This document shows positions 31,201 through 35,943 of a stretch of DNA of 35,943 nucleotides, piece after piece. Origin of the DNA: Acidobacteriota bacterium (lineage in GTDB: Bacteria > Acidobacteriota > Polarisedimenticolia > Gp22-AA2); contig JAGYID010000021.1 of the NCBI GenBank assembly GCA_018606725.1, positions 1-35,943 on the forward strand, written 5' to 3'. The number at the start of each line of letters is the position of its first letter. Within the stretch, counting starts at the first letter, position 1. Below the pieces are notes generated by a model that had not been told where the DNA came from, searched no databases, and was given only the letters and a program-made list of their open reading frames with translations. Position numbers and translations under genes: made by a program.

Positions 31201-32523
31201 CTACTTGTGCGCCTGCTGGTTGCCGTAGGTCAGGAGGTTGGAGACCTGCAGCACCAGGTTACCGGCGGGATCGGTGATGGCGATCGTCGCCCGGTCCTTC
31301 TTCCCCGGCTCGCCGGCGTCGGTGAAGGTGAACTCGATGGTCACGCCATCCTCGCCGTTGTATCGCCCGCTGCCGATCGCATGGTAGGTGTCGAACGACG
31401 CGGCTGGCGGGGGAGGCTTGATCGTCGGGTCGTCGCTGCACTCAGCGAACGTCAGGCTCTCGAGGTGGAACTGGTTCCCCAGCCAGTTCACCTCGAGGTT
31501 GTTCGGGTGCTGGCTGACGTCGCAGTGCAGCTCGAAGCCGTGCGTCACCCGCATGCCGCTCGTCGTGAAGATGCTCCCGCCGCCGGTCATGCGGCCGCGG
31601 GCGGTCACCGCCGTGGGCGGCTTCTTCACCACCACGCCCTTGACGGTGAAGTAGGGTGTCCCGGTATTGAAGCTGTTGAGGATGGCGCCGGTCGCCAAAT
31701 CAATCTTGTAGATGTTGGACGAACCGTAATTGGCCAGCCAGAAGGCGCCGTCTCCCGTCAGGTCCAGGCTGAGCCAGAGATCCGGCTGACCGGGGATATC
31801 GTAGGTCTGCACGACCCCGCCGCCGGAATCCAGCCGGACGACGACCGAGTTGTCCGCCACCAGGAAGCCGCCGTCCGGCATGGCCTTGACCGCGAAGGCG
31901 ACGTCGGGGAGCGTCGCGAAGTCGGGAAGCTGCGCGCCGGCGCAGACGTTGAAGCGCTTCACATGGGTGCCGGACGACGTGTAGAAGACCGTGCAGCCGT
32001 CCGGGGCAAGGTCGATCCAGATGGTGCCGCGGGTCTCCACGGCCGCGTGGTAAGAGGCGATCTTGGCCCCCGCGGTGTTGATCGCCAGGATGTCACCCGT
32101 ACAATCGGCCTGGCCGACGTAGCAGGTTCCGCCGGCGTTGAACGAAATCGAGGTCGGGTTGCAGTTGTAGCCTCTTCCAAACGCCCCCATCGAGGCGCCC
32201 ATCGTGTTGAAACGTTCCACGGAGTTCCCGGTCAGGCAGGTGGGGTCCGCGCAGTGATGCGTGACGTAGAGGTTCATGGCGGCGTCGAACGCCATCCCTT
32301 CGGCCTTGCCCGGGACGACGCCTTTGAGCGTCTTGACGAAGGTTCCGTCCGAGCGCCACCACTGAACTTCACCCGATTGCAGGGAGACGAACACGTCGCC
32401 GGCCTGGAACTTGCCGCCACTCGACGCGGCCATGCTGTCCCGGCCGAGAAGGGCAACAAGAATGACGCCAAGCAGAAGACTCAACCGCCGCCCTGCAACC
32501 AGCATTCTCGATGTGCCTGTCAT
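31201..32523 (-). CDS. Secreted beta-propeller protein with C-terminal post-COAP-like domain
   Basis: 440 residues from the ATG at 32523. The signal peptide is MLVAGRRLSLLLGVILVALLGRDSMAASS. A propeller of NHL/SMP-30-like repeats covers about 40-300: GDVFVSLQSGEVQWWRSDGTFVKTL, GMAFDAAMNLYVTHH, FAVKAMPDGGFLVADNSVVVRLD, LSLDLTGDGAFWLANYGSSNIYKIDL. From about residue 315 a beta domain begins RGRMTGGGSIFTTSGMRVTHGFELHCD and ends LTYGNQQAHK. This resembles the TGGG...GNIQIH module often seen C-terminally in secreted actinobacterial and acidobacterial proteins. It opens the minus-strand EPS transcript and is directly followed by the antiterminator, an unusual place for a secreted protein. The function may be surface binding; no catalytic residues are recognised. 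A 9-base C-run (poly-G on the coding strand) lies just before the start. Confidence 0.85.
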   Translation of the reverse strand: MTGTSRMLVAGRRLSLLLGVILVALLGRDSMAASSGGKFQAGDVFVSLQSGEVQWWRSDGTFVKTLKGVVPGKAEGMAFDAAMNLYVTHHCADPTCLTGNSVERFNTMGASMGAFGRGYNCNPTSISFNAGGTCYVGQADCTGDILAINTAGAKIASYHAAVETRGTIWIDLAPDGCTVFYTSSGTHVKRFNVCAGAQLPDFATLPDVAFAVKAMPDGGFLVADNSVVVRLDSGGGVVQTYDIPGQPDLWLSLDLTGDGAFWLANYGSSNIYKIDLATGAILNSFNTGTPYFTVKGVVVKKPPTAVTARGRMTGGGSIFTTSGMRVTHGFELHCDVSQHPNNLEVNWLGNQFHLESLTFAECSDDPTIKPPPPAASFDTYHAIGSGRYNGEDGVTIEFTFTDAGEPGKKDRATIAITDPAGNLVLQVSNLLTYGNQQAHK

Positions 32524-32749
32524 TGGAGAGGCCCCCCCCCATCCTGAAGATCGCCCGCATTCGCGGCAGGCTTCGCCCCCTTCGTCCCCGCCTCGACTCC
32601 CGGGGCGGAACGACCAGGGTTGTTCGGTGACACTCCGCCTGGACTGAACGTCTGCGTCCTCCCGGCTTGAGCCGCCCCGCCGTCGTGCGGGAGAGCCCGG
32701 CCACGACGTAGAATTCGTCCGTGGACACGGCGGAATTACATGACGGTGT

Positions 32750-32778
32750 GTTTTACCGCGGTGAGCAAGAAGGGACAA
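32750..32778 (-). promoter_or_regulatory. Candidate sigma-70 promoter for the EPS locus
   Basis: On the minus strand TTGTCC (-35, 4 of 6) and TAAAAC (-10, 4 of 6) are separated by exactly 17 bases. Operator copy 2 sits about 43 bases upstream of the -35 box. The match is moderate, and such sites arise by chance in GC-rich DNA only occasionally. Confidence 0.35.
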
Positions 32779-32820
32779 TTCGGCAGCCCCTGAATACGCG
32801 GCGCTTGATTTCCGACACGA

Positions 32821-32839
32821 TGTCAGGAGCGTCCTGACA
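32821..32839. promoter_or_regulatory. Inverted-repeat operator, copy 2 (TGTCAGG-N5-CCTGACA)
   Basis: TGTCAGG agcgt CCTGACA is a perfect 7+7 palindrome with the same spacer length as copy 1 at 376-394. The arms extend to ACGN-TGTCAGG with one mismatch. It lies 297 bases upstream of the propeller start (32523) on one side and 89 bases upstream of the CheB-CheR start (32929) on the other. No good sigma-54 promoter is found on either side, so it may act on a sigma-70 promoter or at a distance. Confidence 0.55.
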
Positions 32840-32928
32840 GCGTATCGCCGTCAGCTGGCGCGGGATGCGAAGGTCCACCACTCGCCCGCTTGGTGTAAGC
32901 TGAAACTTCGTCTCAGGAGCGTGCGGTC

Positions 32929-35900
32929 ATGGCGAGAAAGCCGTACAGGAAACGAGCCCGCGGGGCCGTCCGAAAATCCCCCACACGCCCCGCAGCCGGG
33001 TCAGGGAGGCGCCGCGTGGCGGCGAACCGTCGGCTCGATTGCGCCGTCGTCGGGGTCGGGGCGTCCGCAGGCGGTCTGGAGGCGTTCTCGGCCGTCCTGG
33101 AGAGCCTGCCGGCCGATACCGGGATGTCCTTCGTGTTCGTCTCGCACCTGGATCCGAAGCACGAGAGCATCCTGACCTCGCTCCTCGCCCGGACGACCTC
33201 CATGCCGGTCCTGGAGGCCAGGCACGGGATGGTCCTCGAACCGGATCATATCTACGTGATTCCGCGTAACGCGAGAATGACCATCGACAAGTGCGCCTTG
33301 TCGCTGTCGCGCCGTCTCCAGGCGCCGGCGGAAAACCTGCCGATCGATCATTTCTTGGAGTCGCTGGCGCGGGATCGGAAGCACAGGGCGATCGGGGTGA
33401 TCCTCTCCGGAACGGCTTCGGACGGGACGAAGGGCCTGAGGGCGATCAAGAGCGAGGGGGGCATCACCCTCGCGCAGGATCCCGGCACGGCCAAGTACGA
33501 CGGCATGCCCCGCAGTGCGATCAAGGCGAAGGTCGCGGATTTCGTCCTGCCGCCGGGGGAGATCGCTGCCATGCTGGCAAAGATCGCCCGGAGTCCGGGG
33601 TCGATCGCCGGCGCCGCCACGCTGCCGAAGGCTCCGGAGCAAGCGGAAGGAGGGTTGGCGGAAGTCTTCGCCCTCCTGCTCGAGAGAACCGGGGCCGATT
33701 TCTCCACCTACAAGGAGGCCACCGTTCGGCGCCGCCTCCACCGCCGCATGACTCTCACCAAGCTGCGGGATGTCGCGGACTACGCCCGCCTTCTGCGCCA
33801 GGAGCCGTCCGAAGTGGATGCACTGTACGAGGACCTCCTGATCAAAGTCACCGAGTTCTTCCGGGACCCGAAGACCTTCGAGAAGCTGAGGACCGCGATC
33901 CTCCCCTCCATGATCAAGAAGAAGCCGCCGAAAGAGCCGTTCCGGGTGTGGGTGCCCGGCTGCTCCACCGGTGAGGAGGCGTACTCGATCGCCATGCTCC
34001 TCTTCGAGGTCATGGGCCGCCTGCGCGTCCATACCCCGATTCAAATATTCGCGACCGACCTGAGCGAGAGGGCCATCGCCACGGCCCGCAAGGGGATCTA
34101 CCCGGGGAGCATCGTCGGCTCAGTGTCGCCCGCGCGCCGGCGGCGGTTCTTCGTAAGATTGGGTCAGGAGTACAAGATCGTCCAACGTCTCCGGGAGGCC
34201 TGTGTGTTTGCCAGGCAGGACATCACCCAAGATCCGCCCTTCTCCAATGTCGATCTGGTGAGCTGCCGCAATGTCCTGATCTACATGGGGAAGAGCCTGC
34301 AGGACACGATCCTGCCGATCTTTCATTACGCCCTCAAGTCGGATGGCTGTCTTCTTCTGGGAAAGGCCGAGACGCTCGACAGCTTTGCCGATCTGTTCAC
34401 CCCGATGGATATGAGGCACCGGATTTACAGGAGGAAATCGATCCCCGCCATGCAGGCGACTGGATTCCCTGTCCGCCCTGCGAGACCTGTCCCGGAACCT
34501 CCGGCCCGGGCGGCCGGCAGGGAACAGCCTGCCGCCCGGACCGAGGTGAGCGCACGGGAGGAGGCGAACCGGCTGATCATGGAGAGGTACGCTCCCGCGG
34601 GCGTCGTGATCAACCAGAAGATGGACATCGTCGAGATCCTGGGAGACACCCACCCCTATGTGCGGCTGGCGTCCGGAACGGCCGACCTCAGCCTCCTCCG
34701 GCTGGTCAGGCGCGACCTCGTCACGCAGTTGTCCGCCGCGGTGGATCTGGCCAGGAGGACGGGCGCTCCCGTCCGGAAGGAGGGGCTGCCGGTCAAGCGT
34801 GGCCACGATGGGCACAGGGGGCCCACTCTCGAGGTCATTCCCCTGACAGCCGGTTCCGATCAGGACCGTCGCCTGCTGATCCTTTTCGAAACAGCCGTGC
34901 CTCCGTCCGCCGAAGCGCAAGACGCGAGCCGGGCGGCGGGTGTGAAGGCTGAGGCACGAGAGGGCGGAAACGGACGCGACCTGGTCCGGCTGAGAAACGA
35001 GCTGGCCGACAGCCAGGAACACTTGAGGTTGCTGATGGACGGCCGGCAGACGGCCGAAGAGGAGCTCAAGTCGGCGAACGAGGAGCTCATGTCGAGCATG
35101 GAGGAGCTGCAGAGCGCCAATGAAGAGCTGCAGACCTCGCATGAAGAGCTCGAGTCGACCAACGAAGAACTGACGACGGTCAACGACCAGCTGGCGATTC
35201 GGAATCGGGACTTGACGGAGGTCAGCAACGATCTCACCAACCTGGTCACGAGCGTCAATGTGCCGATCGTGATGCTGACGGGCGATCTGCGGTTGCGCCG
35301 ATCCACCGTCGCCGCGGACCAGGTGATGGGCCTGACGCCCGCGGATATCGGGCGGCACATCTCCGAGATCCGGCACACCCTCAGGCTGCCCAACCTGGAG
35401 GAGCAAGCCGCCGAGGTACTCAAGACCCTGGGGGCCAAGCAAATCGAAGTTCAGGATCGGTCAGACGTCTGGTACTCGATGCGCCTGCGCCCTTACCGGA
35501 CCGAGGACGACCGGATCGACGGGCTCGTCGTGGTGCTGTTCGAGATCGACCGCCTGAAGCGCAGCTTCCAGGAGGTGGAGCGCGCCAGGAATTTCAGCAG
35601 GGCGGTCGTGGAAGTCGTGCAGGAGCCTTTGCTGGTTCTGGGTGGAGACCGGCGCGTCCAGATGGCGAACCACGCATTCCTCAAGACGTTCCACATGTCG
35701 CGCGCGGCGCTGGAGAATCGGCTCGTCTACGAGCTGGAACCAGGCGGGTTTCACTCCGCGGCATTCAAGAGCATGTTGGAGGAAACGATCGCGGGCCGGG
35801 CGCGGACCAGCGACTTCGAGCTCGAGTTCGACATCGGCGGCCCGTCGCCCACGATCATGGCGATCGACGCCCGGCAGTTCGATCTGCACGAGGACACCGG

Positions 35901-35943
35901 GAAGATCGTTCTGCTCACCATGAAAGACATCACCAGGTTCAGG
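32929..35943 (+). CDS. CheB-CheR-PAS chemotaxis-type signalling protein (3' end outside window)
   Basis: Open from the ATG at 32929 through 1005 codons without a stop to the window end, so the ORF track omits it. AGGAG precedes the ATG by 9 bases. After a basic tail (MARKPYRKRARGAVRK) comes the CheB methylesterase domain: GVGASAGGLEAF (Ser), VSHLDPKHES (His), SGTASDGTKG (Asp). The CheR methyltransferase follows from about 241: TEFFRDPKTFE, VWVPGCSTGEEAYS, ATDLSERAIATARKGIY, DLVSCRNVLIYM. A PAS-like stretch comes next, then a long coiled coil (about 684-768) with repeated EELxSxNEEL units, then PAS domains (IVMLTGDLRLRRSTVAADQV; PLLVLGGDRRVQMANHAFLKTF). No receiver domain precedes CheB, typical of this hybrid class, which often ends in a histidine kinase; that part lies outside. 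It may sense conditions for matrix or surface behaviour. Confidence 0.93.
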   Translation, partial: MARKPYRKRARGAVRKSPTRPAAGSGRRRVAANRRLDCAVVGVGASAGGLEAFSAVLESLPADTGMSFVFVSHLDPKHESILTSLLARTTSMPVLEARHGMVLEPDHIYVIPRNARMTIDKCALSLSRRLQAPAENLPIDHFLESLARDRKHRAIGVILSGTASDGTKGLRAIKSEGGITLAQDPGTAKYDGMPRSAIKAKVADFVLPPGEIAAMLAKIARSPGSIAGAATLPKAPEQAEGGLAEVFALLLERTGADFSTYKEATVRRRLHRRMTLTKLRDVADYARLLRQEPSEVDALYEDLLIKVTEFFRDPKTFEKLRTAILPSMIKKKPPKEPFRVWVPGCSTGEEAYSIAMLLFEVMGRLRVHTPIQIFATDLSERAIATARKGIYPGSIVGSVSPARRRRFFVRLGQEYKIVQRLREACVFARQDITQDPPFSNVDLVSCRNVLIYMGKSLQDTILPIFHYALKSDGCLLLGKAETLDSFADLFTPMDMRHRIYRRKSIPAMQATGFPVRPARPVPEPPARAAGREQPAARTEVSAREEANRLIMERYAPAGVVINQKMDIVEILGDTHPYVRLASGTADLSLLRLVRRDLVTQLSAAVDLARRTGAPVRKEGLPVKRGHDGHRGPTLEVIPLTAGSDQDRRLLILFETAVPPSAEAQDASRAAGVKAEAREGGNGRDLVRLRNELADSQEHLRLLMDGRQTAEEELKSANEELMSSMEELQSANEELQTSHEELESTNEELTTVNDQLAIRNRDLTEVSNDLTNLVTSVNVPIVMLTGDLRLRRSTVAADQVMGLTPADIGRHISEIRHTLRLPNLEEQAAEVLKTLGAKQIEVQDRSDVWYSMRLRPYRTEDDRIDGLVVVLFEIDRLKRSFQEVERARNFSRAVVEVVQEPLLVLGGDRRVQMANHAFLKTFHMSRAALENRLVYELEPGGFHSAAFKSMLEETIAGRARTSDFELEFDIGGPSPTIMAIDARQFDLHEDTGKIVLLTMKDITRFR

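Larger units (their letters stand above)
32524..32928. other. Divergent control region of the EPS locus
   Basis: These 405 bases lie between the minus-strand EPS locus and the plus-strand CheB-CheR gene, and no credible gene is seen. They hold a homopolymer of nine C (32532-32540), a candidate minus-strand sigma-70 promoter (32750-32778) and operator copy 2 (32821-32839). The implied leader of the EPS transcript is about 220 bases, long enough for an antiterminator recruitment element. No RfaH-type ops sequence (GGCGGTAGC) is present. Confidence 0.65.

Noticed and set aside
32757-32781. Possible minus-strand sigma-54 site (TTGTCCCTTCTTGCT) below operator copy 2
   Set aside because: The -24 element lacks GG and the spacer is one base short, which normally abolishes RpoN recognition. 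The sigma-70 reading fits somewhat better.
32840-32928. Sigma-54 promoter for the CheB-CheR gene (TGGCGCGGGATGC)
   Set aside because: The GG-to-GC distance is 10 instead of 12 and the TTGC element is missing.
34120-35442. Minus-strand 440-aa ORF opposite the CheB-CheR gene
   Set aside because: Shadow of the CheR/PAS coding sequence. The plus-strand frame has intact catalytic motifs and no stop.
1-35943. tRNA, rRNA, CRISPR array, insertion sequence or transposase
   Set aside because: No cloverleaf-like or rRNA-like sequence, no regularly spaced repeats, and no transposase or integrase motif was seen on either strand by eye.

Overview
The window is about 36 kb of GC-rich bacterial DNA. It is filled almost entirely by one long minus-strand exopolysaccharide (EPS/capsule-type) locus, about 3.68-32.52 kb. 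A plus-strand secreted fibronectin-III/LamG protein flanks it on the left, and a plus-strand CheB-CheR-PAS signalling protein, cut by the window end, flanks it on the right. The 3' part of a minus-strand response regulator is missing at the left edge. GC richness, secreted Asp-box and beta-propeller proteins, an lmo0937-type microprotein and sigma-54 control would fit an uncultivated soil or sediment lineage such as Acidobacteriota or a deltaproteobacterial relative. This taxonomy is inference; no rRNA or taxonomic marker is present.

Layout, following transcription of the big locus (right to left): a secreted beta-propeller protein; a NusG/UpxY-like antiterminator; a GumC/Wzc-type chain-length protein; a separate CpsD-type tyrosine kinase; a priming polyprenyl-phosphate sugar-phosphotransferase with a shortened membrane region; a methyltransferase; a Wzy/O-antigen-ligase-like membrane protein; a GT4 glycosyltransferase (probable CTG start); a FemAB/BioF2-like GNAT protein; a DegT-family aminotransferase. 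A stress-type island follows (lmo0937-like microprotein, a 73-aa membrane protein, an M48 metalloprotease). Then come a second FemAB-like protein, a NodB-type deacetylase, a Wzx-like flippase, an AsnB-like amidotransferase, a GT4, and a heparinase II/III-like protein. A second small island follows (lipoprotein, 37-aa membrane peptide, YHS metal-binding protein). The locus ends with a second AsnB-like amidotransferase, an Asp-box propeller protein, another group 1 glycosyltransferase and a membrane GT2.

Together these encode a Wzx/Wzy-type pathway. The phosphotransferase primes a lipid carrier, the glycosyltransferases extend the unit, and the aminotransferase, amidotransferases, GNAT proteins and deacetylase modify it. 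Wzx and Wzy flip and polymerise, GumC/CpsD control length, and the heparinase-like protein may trim. No Wza-type export porin and no exosortase is visible. Many genes overlap by 4 bases (ATGA/GTGA), so translation looks coupled, whereas the two embedded islands carry their own strong Shine-Dalgarno sites.

The most striking non-coding signal is a 19-bp inverted repeat, TGTCAGG-N5-CCTGACA, found twice, about 290-300 bp upstream of the start codons of the secreted proteins at opposite ends of the region. The left copy lies about 190 bp upstream of a textbook sigma-54 promoter (TGGCAC-N5-TTGC). This suggests that one activator controls the locus and its flanking secreted protein together.
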